A DNA stretch of 38,003 nt from Candidatus Omnitrophota bacterium (GCA_023247275.1 JAHFGT010000018.1:1-38003); one strand, 5' to 3'; counted from the stretch's first letter, positions 14,520 through 22,821 are shown. The notes: a model not told the origin generated them from the letters alone. A program made the numbers and translations.

Positions 14520-16613
14520 ATGGGGAAACGACTGACGCGGTTGTTGCTTGGTGCGCCGCGCAATATCTTTGATCCGAGCACGTACCATAAAATCTCGCTG
14601 GTGGCGCTGCTGGCCTGGGTCGGGCTGGGAGCCGATGGCCTCTCCTCGTCGGCGTATGGGCCGGACGAGGCGTTCCGCGCGCTGGGACAACACACCTACC
14701 TCGCGGTCCCGTTTACCCTGGCCATCGCGCTGACCGTGTTTATCATCTCGTTTGCCTACAGTCGGATCATCGAGCATTTTCCGTATGGCGGCGGAGGCTA
14801 TGTCGTGGCGAGTCGGCTGCTCGGGCCGCGGTTCGGTGTGATTTCCGGTTCAGCGCTGCTGGTCGACTATGTGCTGACCATCTCGGTATCGATTGCCGGC
14901 GGCGCGGATCAAGTGTTTAGTGTGCTCCCACCTGCAGCCGCGCACTGGAAACTGCTCGTGGAAGCGGTGGTCATCGGGTTCATGGTGATGCTCAACTTGC
15001 GCGGCGTCAAAGAATCGGTCGCCGTCCTGACCCCCATCTTCGCCTTGTTTATTCTGACGCACGCGATCTTGATCTTCGGCGGGATCGGCTCGCACCTTGT
15101 TGCCGTGCCGCAAGTGGCCAGCCACGTGCAGCACAGTTTCCGCAGCGGCCTGACGACGCTGGGGATTGGCGGCATGCTCGCCCTATTCATGCGCGCCTAC
15201 GCGATGGGCGGCGGCACGTATACCGGAATCGAAGCCGTCTCGAACGGCCTGCAGATCATGCGGGAGCCGAAGGTCGAGACCGGCAAAAAGACCATGCTCT
15301 ACATGGCCATCTCACTGGCCGTGACCGCCGGGGGGATCATGCTGTGCTACCTCTTATTCCAGGCGGCTCCTGAGCCAGGCAAGACGATGAACGCGGTGTT
15401 GCTGGAGCGATTTGCTGGCGGCTGGAGGCCGTTCGGGTTGCCAGCTGGCCATGGATTTGTGGTGCTGGCACTGGCGATGGAGGCCGGGCTATTGTTCGTC
15501 GCCGCGCAGGCCGGGTTTATCGATGGGCCGCGCGTCATGTCCAACATGGCGCGAGACTCGTGGCTCCCGCACCGGTTTGCGCAGTTGTCCGATCGGCTGA
15601 CCACACAAAATGGCGTGCTGCTGATTGGTGGAGCGGCCTTGGCCACGCTGTTCTATACCCGCGGGGACATCACGGCGCTGGTGACCATGTACTCGATCAA
15701 CGTGTTTCTGACGTTTTCGCTGACCGAGTTAGGGATGTCCAGATTTTGGATCCGTAAGCGCAAGCATTTGCCGGAATGGAAACGCTCATTGCCGATCCAC
15801 CTGATCGGGCTGGTGCTGTGTGCATCAATTTTGACCGTGGTCGTCATGGAGAAATTCCGGCAAGGCGCCTGGATGACGCTGGTGATCACCTCGGTGCTGA
15901 TCGCGCTGTGTTTTTGGATCAAACGGCACTACGATCACGTCAAGTGTAGTTTGCGACGGCTGGAGGAAACGATCCACGAGGCGGTGCCGAGCTCCCCCGA
16001 GCAACCGGCGCCGATGCGGCCGCACTTGCCGACAGCGGTGCTGTTGGTCAATCGGTATGATGGGTTGGGCATTCACGGGCTGCTGACCATCCAGCAGCTG
16101 TTTCCCGGCCACTACAAGAATGTGGTGTTTGTGTCAGTCGGCGCAATCGACGCGGCCGCGATGAAGGGATTTGAAGAAGTTGAACACATTCGGGAGCGGA
16201 CCGCGCAGGCGTTGCAGCGGTACGTCCAGCTCGCGCACGGCCTGGGGTTAGCGGCTGAATCCCGCATGAGCCTCGGCGTCGACGTGTTGGAGCAAGCCGA
16301 GCAGTTGTGTACAGACGTCGCTCGTCGATTTCCCAAGGCGATGTTCTTTGCGAACAAGTTGATCTTTCAAGAGGAGCGGTGGTATCAGCGGCTGCTCCAT
16401 AACGAAACCGCCTACCAACTGCAACGCCGGTTGCAGTTTGCCGGGCTGCACAGCATGGTGCTCCCGGGCCGCGTTTTTGCCCAGCACCGCCGGACGATGG
16501 CCGGAACCGGGCAGACCCTGAGACACCAGTTACTGCGCGGGGTTGATGCGGTGCGCCAGTTCTTCTGGCCGCCGCTGACGCGCAGCGCGCTCACCGATCT
16601 GTTTCCCTCGTAG
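14520..16613 (+). CDS. KimA-like (APC superfamily) K+ transporter
   Basis: 697 residues. About twelve membrane helices fill residues 25-470, and a 220-residue soluble C-terminal domain follows. Motifs match KimA (former YdaO) from memory: GADGLSSSAYG, FPYGGGGYVVAS, and LLVDYVLTISVSIAGGAD. KimA is a high-affinity K+/H+ symporter whose C-terminal domain binds c-di-AMP in Firmicutes. Start 14520 (MGKRLTRLL) is chosen because GAGG lies 7 nt before it and because the longer frame would run through the leader hairpin. The preceding promoter and hairpin suggest control by attenuation. K+ specificity is inferred; an amino acid permease is the alternative. Confidence 0.8.
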   Translation: MGKRLTRLLLGAPRNIFDPSTYHKISLVALLAWVGLGADGLSSSAYGPDEAFRALGQHTYLAVPFTLAIALTVFIISFAYSRIIEHFPYGGGGYVVASRLLGPRFGVISGSALLVDYVLTISVSIAGGADQVFSVLPPAAAHWKLLVEAVVIGFMVMLNLRGVKESVAVLTPIFALFILTHAILIFGGIGSHLVAVPQVASHVQHSFRSGLTTLGIGGMLALFMRAYAMGGGTYTGIEAVSNGLQIMREPKVETGKKTMLYMAISLAVTAGGIMLCYLLFQAAPEPGKTMNAVLLERFAGGWRPFGLPAGHGFVVLALAMEAGLLFVAAQAGFIDGPRVMSNMARDSWLPHRFAQLSDRLTTQNGVLLIGGAALATLFYTRGDITALVTMYSINVFLTFSLTELGMSRFWIRKRKHLPEWKRSLPIHLIGLVLCASILTVVVMEKFRQGAWMTLVITSVLIALCFWIKRHYDHVKCSLRRLEETIHEAVPSSPEQPAPMRPHLPTAVLLVNRYDGLGIHGLLTIQQLFPGHYKNVVFVSVGAIDAAAMKGFEEVEHIRERTAQALQRYVQLAHGLGLAAESRMSLGVDVLEQAEQLCTDVARRFPKAMFFANKLIFQEERWYQRLLHNETAYQLQRRLQFAGLHSMVLPGRVFAQHRRTMAGTGQTLRHQLLRGVDAVRQFFWPPLTRSALTDLFPS

Positions 16614-16689
16614 TTCCTCGGCATTGACTTTCGACGTCTTGCCGGATGACAATAGGAAAGAATCTCGTCACGAACCACGAGGAGGGGTC

Positions 16690-17313
16690 ATGCAAAAAAT
16701 GGTTGTTGAAGGGATTGGGACATTCTTTCTTGTGCTCGTCATCGGCCTGACCGTGGTCACTCCAGGAGCAGGGGCAATGGCGCCGCTGGCGATCGGCGCG
16801 ATGTTGATGACGATGATCTATGCGGGCGGGCATATTTCAGGAGGCCATTACAATCCGGCAGTGACGCTGGCGGTGTGGCTACGCGGCAAATGTCCGACGC
16901 AAGACGTGCCCTCCTATATGGGCGCGCAAGTAGTGGGCGCGGTGCTGGCCGCGCTGTTGGTCGGTGTGTGTAAACATGGCGGGCTGGTCACTGCTGCGCA
17001 TCCCCCCGTCGTCGCCGCGCTGCTCGTTGAAGCGGTGTTCACCTTCGCGCTGGCATTTGTCGTGCTCAATGTCGCCACCGCCAAAGAGACCGCAGGCAAT
17101 TCGTATTTCGGGTTAGCGATTGGGATGACCGTGATGGTCGGCGCGTATGCGGCCGGCAACATTTCCGGCGGCGTGTTGAATCCGGCGGTGGCGATTGGGA
17201 TCACGCTGATGGGACTCAGCACGGTCGGCAACCTGTGGATCTTCTTGGTGGCGAATCTCGCCGGCGGAGCCCTGGCCGCGCTCGCGTTCCGCGCCCTCCA
17301 TCCTGACGAATAA
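16690..17313 (+). CDS. MIP-family aquaporin-like channel with atypical selectivity motif
   Basis: 207 residues with six membrane helices and the two half-helix motifs of the MIP family: GGHYNPAVT (Asn55-Ala57) and GGVLNPAVA (Asn164-Ala166). In AqpZ and GlpF the second motif is NPAR, and that Arg forms the selectivity filter; here it is Val. The channel may therefore pass small solutes other than, or in addition to, water. GGAGGGG lies just upstream of the ATG. A moderate promoter (TTGACT near 16624, GACAAT 18 bp later) may serve it. It follows the K+ transporter, which makes osmotic or turgor balance a plausible shared theme. Confidence 0.85.
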   Translation: MQKMVVEGIGTFFLVLVIGLTVVTPGAGAMAPLAIGAMLMTMIYAGGHISGGHYNPAVTLAVWLRGKCPTQDVPSYMGAQVVGAVLAALLVGVCKHGGLVTAAHPPVVAALLVEAVFTFALAFVVLNVATAKETAGNSYFGLAIGMTVMVGAYAAGNISGGVLNPAVAIGITLMGLSTVGNLWIFLVANLAGGALAALAFRALHPDE

Positions 17314-17408
17314 GCCGTAAGGGCTTCCCGTGCGTTCGTCCCATCTCAATGGGATCCTGGAAGTGACCTGACCGAAATGGCAAGCAGCTCAACCCAAACA
17401 GATTCCAA

Positions 17409-17437
17409 TTGTCTTCATTCTGTCAACCTGCTATAGT
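17409..17437 (+). promoter_or_regulatory. Sigma70-type promoter of infA
   Basis: TTGTCT (17409-17414), 17 bp, TATAGT (17432-17437). The predicted start near 17444 gives a leader of about 83 nt, the same as for the cold-shock gene. Confidence 0.7.
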
Positions 17438-17443
17438 ACTTCA

Positions 17444-17526
17444 GTAGCTTCAGTCTCACTGCGCCGCGGGGCTGCGAACGGATGGCCCGGCGGCGTTTTG
17501 TCTTCCTGGAGGCCGGTGGACACCTG
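17444..17526 (+). promoter_or_regulatory. infA leader with conserved box and terminator-like hairpin
   Basis: The box TTCAGTCTCACTG (17449-17461) differs at two pyrimidine positions from the one in the cold-shock leader and lies at almost the same distance from its -10 element. It abuts a GC-rich hairpin: CGCCGC (17462-17467) pairs with GCGGCG (17490-17495), one mismatch follows, then GGGCT (17469-17473) pairs with GGCCC (17484-17488) with a G-U closing pair. TTTT and TCTT follow, then GGAGG (17508-17512). The architecture matches the cold-shock leader. Confidence 0.65.
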
Positions 17527-17745
17527 ATGGCGAAAGAGGATGGCGTTGAAGTCGAGGGCAAAGTGATTGAGCGGCTACGCAACTCCCGCTATCGCATTGA
17601 ACTGGTTGGCGGACACCGAGTGCTGGCCTATGTGTCCGGCAAGATGCGGCGCTACTCCATTCGGATTTTGGAAGGGGACACGGTTCGCCTGATGCTGTCC
17701 CCGTATGATTTGACGCAGGGCCGAATCGTCTTTCGGGTGCCGTAA
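17527..17745 (+). CDS. infA: Translation initiation factor IF-1
   Basis: 72 residues, the normal IF-1 length. An S1-type OB-fold carries the family landmarks [29 protein letters not shown] and [11 protein letters not shown]-1 binds the 30S A site and helps IF-2 and IF-3 at initiation. The start [11 protein letters not shown] is typical, and the longer upstream frame contains the leader hairpin, so it was rejected. It is separated from the ribosomal-protein genes where infA is often found. The shared leader with the cold-shock gene suggests cold or growth-arrest control. Confidence 0.95.
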   Translation: MAKEDGVEVEGKVIERLRNSRYRIELVGGHRVLAYVSGKMRRYSIRILEGDTVRLMLSPYDLTQGRIVFRVP

Positions 17746-17756
17746 GCGGACGCCGG

Positions 17757-18116
17757 ATGCAACTGGCGCGAATCGCCCGGACGGCCTGGATCGAAGGCGT
17801 GGTCGATCGACGGGCGGAGCATGTCAGCATTTCGTACGGGGAAGCTCACCGAGCCGTCGCGTTGATCGCGCCACGTGCGAAGAAGGGGTTCACCGTCCAG
17901 TTTTTGCTGAAACCCCGTCGCAGCAATCCGCACGCAAGCCGGATTTTAGCCGAAGTGCGCCGCGAGCTGACCTTTTATCTCTTGGATGTGGTCGGGCCAG
18001 ACTCCTGGCCGTTCGTGCAATATCACTGCGATAGCCCTGCCAACCAGCGTTCCCTGGTCCACTGGCGGTGGAATCCCCGCGCGTCAAAACCCCTCAGTCA
18101 TGCTCCCCTAGAGTAA
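17757..18116 (+). CDS. Hypothetical protein downstream of infA
   Basis: 119 residues, 11 nt after infA, with codon usage and GC3 like its neighbours. No signal peptide, membrane segment or recognised motif is seen. It is rich in Arg, with short alternating hydrophobic stretches (VVDRRAEHVSISYGE, RRELTFYLLDVVG). No strong ribosome binding site precedes the ATG. Its stop overlaps the left end of a REP palindrome. It may be co-transcribed with infA. Function unknown. Confidence 0.5.
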   Translation: MQLARIARTAWIEGVVDRRAEHVSISYGEAHRAVALIAPRAKKGFTVQFLLKPRRSNPHASRILAEVRRELTFYLLDVVGPDSWPFVQYHCDSPANQRSLVHWRWNPRASKPLSHAPLE

Positions 18117-18177
18117 TCGGGGACAGCCACTCATTTCCTAGGACGAACACGTGGGAAATCAGTGGCTGTCCCCGATT
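18115..18177. repeat. REP-like long palindrome, copy 1
   Basis: The left arm (18115-18138) and right arm (18153-18177) share GGGGACAGCCACT and its complement, with one internal mismatch (CTCATTT against CTGATTT). The loop contains ACGAAC. The family recurs at 31419-31480 and 37475-37535. Confidence 0.85.
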
Positions 18178-18185
18178 GCGCAGGG

Positions 18186-18215
18186 TTGCTAATCCTCACC
18201 AGCCTGGTATATAGT
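18186..18215 (+). promoter_or_regulatory. Promoter of the Pit transporter gene
   Basis: TTGCTA (18186-18191) is followed by TATATA (18208-18213, 16 bp) or TATAGT (18210-18215, 18 bp). Either gives a start near 18220 and a leader of about 40 nt with AGGAGGTGAT before the gene. Confidence 0.6.
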
Positions 18216-18258
18216 GGGACGATTCGTCGTCTCACGCACCCCTTTGCCAGGAGGTGAT

Positions 18259-19371
18259 ATGTTGGTGTGGCTGCTGCTCGTTGGGTTATTGCTCGCGTAC
18301 ACCAATGGAGCCAACGACAATTTCAAAGGGGTCGCGACGCTGTATGGGAGCGGGACGATGAGCTACCGACGCGCGCTGGGGTGGGCCACCTGGACCACCT
18401 TCGCCGGTTCGTGCGCAGCGGTGCTGTTGTCCGGCGGCCTGGTGAAGGCGTTTAGCGGCAAAGGCTTGGTGCCGGACTCCGTCACGCAGCACTCTGCGTT
18501 TCTGCTGGTCGTCGGTCTTGGCGCTGCCTTGACGGTCTTGCTGGCCACCAGCAGCGGGCTGCCAATTTCCACGACGCATGCGTTGACCGGAGCGCTGGTC
18601 GGCGCAGGTCTTGTGGCGGCTGGCTCGGTGAATTTCGGAAAACTTGGGCAACTGTTTTTTCTTCCGCTTGCCGTCAGTCCTGTGTGCAGTTTTCTGCTCG
18701 CCAGCATCTTGTATCCTGCCTTTCGAACCCTCCGGACCAGCCTGGGAATCGAGCGGGCGATGTGCCTGTGCGTCGACAGGGGCAGGGTCGAGCTGGTAGA
18801 TGTGCGGCCAGACGGTACCGGGGTGTTGCGCACGACCGGCATGGCGCTCACGATTGGGCAGATGCAGACCTGCGTGCAGCGCTACTCCGGACGCGTCTTC
18901 GGGATTGATAGCCAGCGGCTGTTGGATCAATTGCATGTGGTATCGGCTGGCGCTGTCAGCATGGCCCGAGGGATGAATGACACCCCGAAGATCGCCGCCT
19001 TGCTGGTGGCGGCGAAGGGGCTGGGGCTGTCGCTCTCTGGCGCGATGGTCGCGGTCGCCATCGCGATGGGGATCGGCGGGTTGCTCAACGCGCGACGTGT
19101 GGCCATGACGATGAGTTACCGCATTACCTCGATGAACCATGGACAAGGCTTGACCGCCAATGTGGTGACAGCGCTGTTGGTGGTGCTGGCATCGCGGTTC
19201 GCGTTGCCGGTGTCCACCACCCACGTGTCATGCGGCAGCCTGTTTGGAATTGGCACCGCATCCGCCGGCGCGCGGTGGCCGATGATCCGGAACATCGTCC
19301 TGTCCTGGGTCATCACGCTGCCGTTGGCCGGCTTGTTGGCCGCCGGGTTCGCTTGGCTACTACGCGTGTAA
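18259..19371 (+). CDS. Pit-family inorganic phosphate transporter
   Basis: 370 residues with about ten membrane helices in two homologous halves. The family signatures appear as NGANDNFKGVATLYGSG at about residue 17 and ARGMNDTPKIAALL in the second half, each followed by STTH (PISTTHALTG and PVSTTHVSCG). Pit proteins import phosphate with a cation (H+ or Na+) through the inner membrane. A full AGGAGGTGAT ribosome binding site lies just before the ATG at 18259. It has its own promoter and no PhoU-like (DUF47) partner nearby, which is often found beside such genes. Sulfate or another anion is possible. Confidence 0.85.
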   Translation: MLVWLLLVGLLLAYTNGANDNFKGVATLYGSGTMSYRRALGWATWTTFAGSCAAVLLSGGLVKAFSGKGLVPDSVTQHSAFLLVVGLGAALTVLLATSSGLPISTTHALTGALVGAGLVAAGSVNFGKLGQLFFLPLAVSPVCSFLLASILYPAFRTLRTSLGIERAMCLCVDRGRVELVDVRPDGTGVLRTTGMALTIGQMQTCVQRYSGRVFGIDSQRLLDQLHVVSAGAVSMARGMNDTPKIAALLVAAKGLGLSLSGAMVAVAIAMGIGGLLNARRVAMTMSYRITSMNHGQGLTANVVTALLVVLASRFALPVSTTHVSCGSLFGIGTASAGARWPMIRNIVLSWVITLPLAGLLAAGFAWLLRV

Positions 19372-19408
19372 TGGCAGGCAAACGAGTTTAATGACGAAGG
19401 AGGGGAGG

Positions 19409-20380
19409 ATGGGACGTGCAGGGTGGTGGCTGGTGGGCGGGGCGCTGATGGTTGGGGTCGGGCTGGCAGGGGGTGGGCTGGTGATTGCCGAGGACACCGC
19501 AACGATAGAGGGGAGTTCGAAGCGCGTGGAGCAGTTGGACCTGGATGGATCGCTCACACCAGCGCAAGCCGAGCAGGTGGCGCAGCATCCGAAGATAGAC
19601 CACTACCTGGAGCAGCATCCGCATCTAGCCGAAGAGTTGGCGAATCATCCCAACGCTGCGCGATTTCTGGCCGAGCATCCCAACGCGGCGACCTACCTGG
19701 CGAGCCATCCAGAGGCTCGCGAGCGACTGCATCAGGCCGCGGAACGATGGAAGAACGCGACCCCGGAGCAACGCGCCCAGTGGGCGGCTGAGCATCCGCG
19801 GGCGGCAGAGGCTGTGCGCGACGCGCATGAGCTGCGGCACGATCAGCACGAGATCCATCAGGATAAACGAGAGATTGCCAACGACCAGCGAGAGATTCAC
19901 CACGACAAGCAGGAGATTCGCCAGAACGTGCAGGCTGGGGATCGGCAAGCGTTCCGGCAAGATGTCCACGAGCTGCGGCACGATCAGCGCGAGCAACATG
20001 AAGACGTGCAGGGCCTGCGGCAGGATCGGCATGACCGAAATGCGGATGCGCGCAACCTGCCTCACGAGGCAGGCGGCTCAGCGGCCGGCAGGCCAGGGTT
20101 GGAGCATCGCGGCGAGCGACTGGAGCAACAGGGCGCGCATCGCGAGAATCGTGGCGAGCGGCTCGAACGCCAAGGCGATCGTCTGGAGCGGGCTGGCGAA
20201 CATCTTGAGGCTCATGGCCACGAACGAGCCGGCGAGCATCTCGAGCAGCGCGGAGAACATCGCGAGAATCGCGGCCAGCGAGTGGAACGGCAAGGCCAGC
20301 GCGCGCAGAATCGTGGCGAACAGGTGCAGCGTCGTGCCGTCGGTGGGCGACCCGGCGGCGGTGGCGGACATCATCGGTAA
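19409..20380 (+). CDS. Exported repeat protein with three kinds of short repeats
   Basis: 323 residues. A signal peptide or membrane anchor lies at 5-27. Residues 59-108 hold five tandem 10-residue units with a fixed HP pair and a late [hydrophobic]L (QHPKIDHYLE, QHPHLAEELA, NHPNAARFLA and so on). Residues 142-208 hold heptads such as IHQDKRE, IANDQRE and IHHDKQE, rich in His, Asp and Gln. Residues 232-308 hold heptads of the form [RQN]xGxxxE (NRGERLE, RQGDRLE, RAGEHLE). The tail is Gly/His-rich. The extended charged helices suggest a periplasmic fibrous or metal-binding role, not proven. AAGGAGGGG before 19409 sets the start. Confidence 0.7.
   Translation: MGRAGWWLVGGALMVGVGLAGGGLVIAEDTATIEGSSKRVEQLDLDGSLTPAQAEQVAQHPKIDHYLEQHPHLAEELANHPNAARFLAEHPNAATYLASHPEARERLHQAAERWKNATPEQRAQWAAEHPRAAEAVRDAHELRHDQHEIHQDKREIANDQREIHHDKQEIRQNVQAGDRQAFRQDVHELRHDQREQHEDVQGLRQDRHDRNADARNLPHEAGGSAAGRPGLEHRGERLEQQGAHRENRGERLERQGDRLERAGEHLEAHGHERAGEHLEQRGEHRENRGQRVERQGQRAQNRGEQVQRRAVGGRPGGGGGHHR
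19583..19732 (+). repeat. Five tandem 30-bp coding repeats
   Basis: Each 30-bp unit begins with a codon followed by CATCC(G/C/A), the HP pair, and encodes a 10-residue step. Units three and four are the most alike (CATCCCAACGC). Confidence 0.7.
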
Positions 20381-20488
20381 CCCCTCACACAGGAGCAGGG
20401 GACGAACGACGCCCCAGCATTTTGCTGGCCTGGCGGCGTGATTTTCGGTAGAATACAATGTTCTTTTCCGAGCACTAACCCCCACAGG

Positions 20489-20857
20489 ATGATCGTTGAG
20501 ATCGAACCGAACCCAAACTGTCCGGCTGTTGACACCCGCGTCTTCCACGACCTAGAGCCGCCACGCCGCGTGGCCTGCGTGCGATTGGAACGCGAGGCAG
20601 GGACGACGGCCTGGTATGAGGTCACCGGGTGGACACAGACCGGCGCGCCCTGTCCGGCGTGGTTGCGCAAAGTGGACGATTCTGGTGAAGGGGTGGCATG
20701 GTTGCTGACTGGTGGCGACGCCGGACTGCGGTTGCGCCCGGCCTCGCATCCTTGCGTGTGGCAATTGGACGATCCCAGTCAATGGGGAGAGCCGTTGTTG
20801 ATCATCGGGGATCTGGCGGATGTCTCATGCGAGCCGGTGTCTGACCAGGAGACCTGA
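20489..20857 (+). CDS. Hypothetical protein upstream of the nitrite/sulfite reductase
   Basis: 122 residues from an ATG at 20489, with no signal peptide or membrane helix and no family I recognise. It is acidic, with several Trp and Cys (ASHPCVWQLDDPSQWGEPLLIIGDLADVSCE). A -10-like TAGAATACAAT cluster lies at 20449-20459 without a good -35. The gene ends in TGATG shared with the reductase start, so the two are translationally coupled. An accessory or regulatory role for the reductase is possible. Confidence 0.6.
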   Translation: MIVEIEPNPNCPAVDTRVFHDLEPPRRVACVRLEREAGTTAWYEVTGWTQTGAPCPAWLRKVDDSGEGVAWLLTGGDAGLRLRPASHPCVWQLDDPSQWGEPLLIIGDLADVSCEPVSDQET

Positions 20858-22626
20858 TGGCGGACAATCTCGCTGAGAAGCGGTTCGAAGAATTTCTGCG
20901 CGCCACGCCACACGCCAGCCAGGAAGAGATCCAGGCGTTCCGCCAACTGGTCGAGCGCTACTTCCTCGGCGAATTGACTCCGGACGAATTCAAGGCCAGA
21001 CGACTCCATCTGGGGACGTACGGGATCCGCGGCACCAAAGACATCCACATGATGCGGATCAAGATTCCGATGGGCCAATTGACCGCGGATCAGCTGGAGT
21101 GCTTGGCTGACCTTGCCGAGCGATATTCCAAGAGCATCGGCCACATCACCACGCGGCAAGACATGCAGCTGTACTGGATCCCAACGCGTGAGGCGCCGAT
21201 GGCGATGGCGCAAGCGGCTGCGGTCGGCTTGACGACACGCGAGGCCTGCGGGAATAGCGTGCGCAATGTCACCGCGTGTCATGTGGCCGGGGTCAGCCCG
21301 ACCGAGCTGTTCGATGTCACCAAGCACGCCGCGGCGGTCACCCGGCATTTTCTGCGCAACCCGGCTAGCCAAAAGCTGCCGCGCAAATTCAAAATCGCGT
21401 TCGAAGGCTGTCCGACCGACCATGCCAAAACCGCGATCCACGATATCGGGGCGGTGGCGGCGATCCAAGAATCCGGCGGCCGGCGTCTGCTCGGGTTCCG
21501 CCTGTACGTGGGCGGCGGACTGGGGGCTGCGCCGATGCAGGCGATCTTGTTGGAGCCGTTTACGTCGACGCAAGAGCTGTTGCGCACCTGCGAAGCGATT
21601 GTCCGCGTGCACGATCGGCTGGGCGATCGGAAGAATAAGGCGACCGCGCGGATTAAGTTTGTCGTCAAGCGGCTCGGGCCTGACGCGTTTCGAAAGGAAG
21701 TGTTTGTCCAACGCGAGCAATTGCCGCTCTACAGCTATCCGGACATGGAGGCGACCGAGACCGATGAGCAGCCGCCGACACGCCCTGACCTGCCACCAGC
21801 TCCGCACGTCAACGGCGCCTTCAGTCGGTGGAGTGTCACCAATGTCCTTGGGCAGAAACAGCCTGGGTATGCCGCGGTGACGATTCGGTTGCGGCTCGGG
21901 GACATTTCCTCGTCACAAATGCGCGGGTTGGCGACCATCGTTCAGCGGTATTGCGGCGGACGGCTGCGCGCGACCATTGATCAAAATTTGCTGCTGTGTT
22001 GGATCCGCACCGAGCACTTGGCCGCGGTGTTTCACGAGCTTGAGCCGCTTGGATTGGCGGAGACCGAGGCCGGCAAACTGTACGATGTGACCTCCTGCCC
22101 AGGAGCCGAGACCTGCCAGCTCGGAATCTCAGCGTCGCGCGGACTGGCCCGCGCGCTGGAATCTCGATTGAAAGAGGCCCAGCTCTCCGGCCCGGATATC
22201 GAGAACGTTCGCATCAAAGTCAGCGGCTGCCCCAATTCCTGCGGCCAGCACCATATCGCCGATATCGGATTTTTCGGCGGGGCGAGAAAAGTCAACGAGC
22301 GGCTGACCCCGCACTTTCAGCTCATGCTGGGTGGGTTCACCGATGAGGGGAAAGCGCAATTCGGCAAACCGGTGCTGAAGTTGCCGGCGCGTCGGATTCC
22401 CGATGCGGTGATCCGCATGTTGGGGCTGTTTCGACAGGACCGCCAGTCGATGTCCGAATCGTTCGGCACGTTTGCCGCGCGCGTTGGCCTGCCGTACTGG
22501 CAGCAAGCGCTGCAACCGTTCACCACGCTGCCGCCCTTCCAAGACGCCCCTGAAGCCTACCGCGATTGGGGCGCTGAGACCGAGTTTTCCCTGGGCGATA
22601 TGGGCCCAGGGGAATGCGCCGCCTAA
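20857..22626 (+). CDS. Ferredoxin-type nitrite/sulfite reductase (siroheme, 4Fe-4S)
   Basis: 589 residues with two ferredoxin-like half-domains and two siroheme-binding halves, as in NirA/Sir. The cluster and siroheme ligands are clear: CPGAETC (Cys414, Cys420) and CPNSC (Cys458, Cys462), followed by GQHHIADIGFFG. RQDMQLYWI in the N-terminal half and NLLLCWI in the C-terminal half match the parasite-domain repeats. The family reduces nitrite to ammonia or sulfite to sulfide with six electrons from ferredoxin. Sequence alone does not settle which. If the host is Nitrospira-like, assimilatory nitrite reduction (NirA) is likely. It overlaps the preceding hypothetical gene by 1 nt. Confidence 0.85.
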   Translation: MADNLAEKRFEEFLRATPHASQEEIQAFRQLVERYFLGELTPDEFKARRLHLGTYGIRGTKDIHMMRIKIPMGQLTADQLECLADLAERYSKSIGHITTRQDMQLYWIPTREAPMAMAQAAAVGLTTREACGNSVRNVTACHVAGVSPTELFDVTKHAAAVTRHFLRNPASQKLPRKFKIAFEGCPTDHAKTAIHDIGAVAAIQESGGRRLLGFRLYVGGGLGAAPMQAILLEPFTSTQELLRTCEAIVRVHDRLGDRKNKATARIKFVVKRLGPDAFRKEVFVQREQLPLYSYPDMEATETDEQPPTRPDLPPAPHVNGAFSRWSVTNVLGQKQPGYAAVTIRLRLGDISSSQMRGLATIVQRYCGGRLRATIDQNLLLCWIRTEHLAAVFHELEPLGLAETEAGKLYDVTSCPGAETCQLGISASRGLARALESRLKEAQLSGPDIENVRIKVSGCPNSCGQHHIADIGFFGGARKVNERLTPHFQLMLGGFTDEGKAQFGKPVLKLPARRIPDAVIRMLGLFRQDRQSMSESFGTFAARVGLPYWQQALQPFTTLPPFQDAPEAYRDWGAETEFSLGDMGPGECAA

Positions 22627-22646
22627 GGAATTATTTCCTCGCCGGG

Positions 22647-22676
22647 TTGTCCGTCGTCTCCGAAATATGGTATGGT
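22647..22676 (+). promoter_or_regulatory. Promoter of the riboswitch-controlled gene
   Basis: TTGTCC (22647-22652), 18 bp, TATGGT (22671-22676). Transcription would start near 22683 and run about 140 nt before the ATG, covering the riboswitch. Confidence 0.55.
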
Positions 22677-22715
22677 CTACATGGTAGGAAAGTAATCACC
22701 AGCGTTGTTGTACCG

Positions 22716-22819
22716 CTATCGGTATGAGGGCAAACCACCCGCAAGGGTGGGGCGCAAAACTATAGGGTCCCACGGCTCGCCACGCGTGGCGAGATCGCGG
22801 GATAGCCAGCTGCCGGAGA
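22716..22819 (+). promoter_or_regulatory. Cyclic-di-GMP class I (GEMM-I) riboswitch
   Basis: The conserved GEMM-I core is read in order: GAGGGCAAACC, a stem ACCC/GGGT closed by a GCAA tetraloop, GGGGCGCAAAACTATAGGGTC, a variable stem (CTCGCCACG/CGTGGCGAG, 22775-22792) and the 3' core GGGATAGCCAGCTGCCG. The P1 helix can form from CGGTA (22720-22724) and TGCCG (22811-22815). GGAG, the likely ribosome binding site, begins in the last base of P1. A translational OFF switch fits this arrangement, but ON cannot be excluded. Confidence 0.85.
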
Positions 22820-22821
22820 AG

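Noticed and set aside
18115-18177. REP palindrome considered as an attachment site or insertion-sequence end
   Set aside because: No transposase, integrase or target duplication is next to any of the three copies.
18286-19224. A 312-residue minus-strand open frame opposite the Pit gene
   Set aside because: It is the antisense shadow of a gene with clear phosphate-transporter motifs and perfect ribosome binding site; its translation is His/Gln/Arg-rich without domains.
19583-19732. Tandem 30-bp units considered as a CRISPR array
   Set aside because: The units are in-frame coding repeats with no unique spacers.
22705-22821. N-terminal extension of the coiled-coil protein
   Set aside because: This sequence is the riboswitch; coding through it is coincidental.
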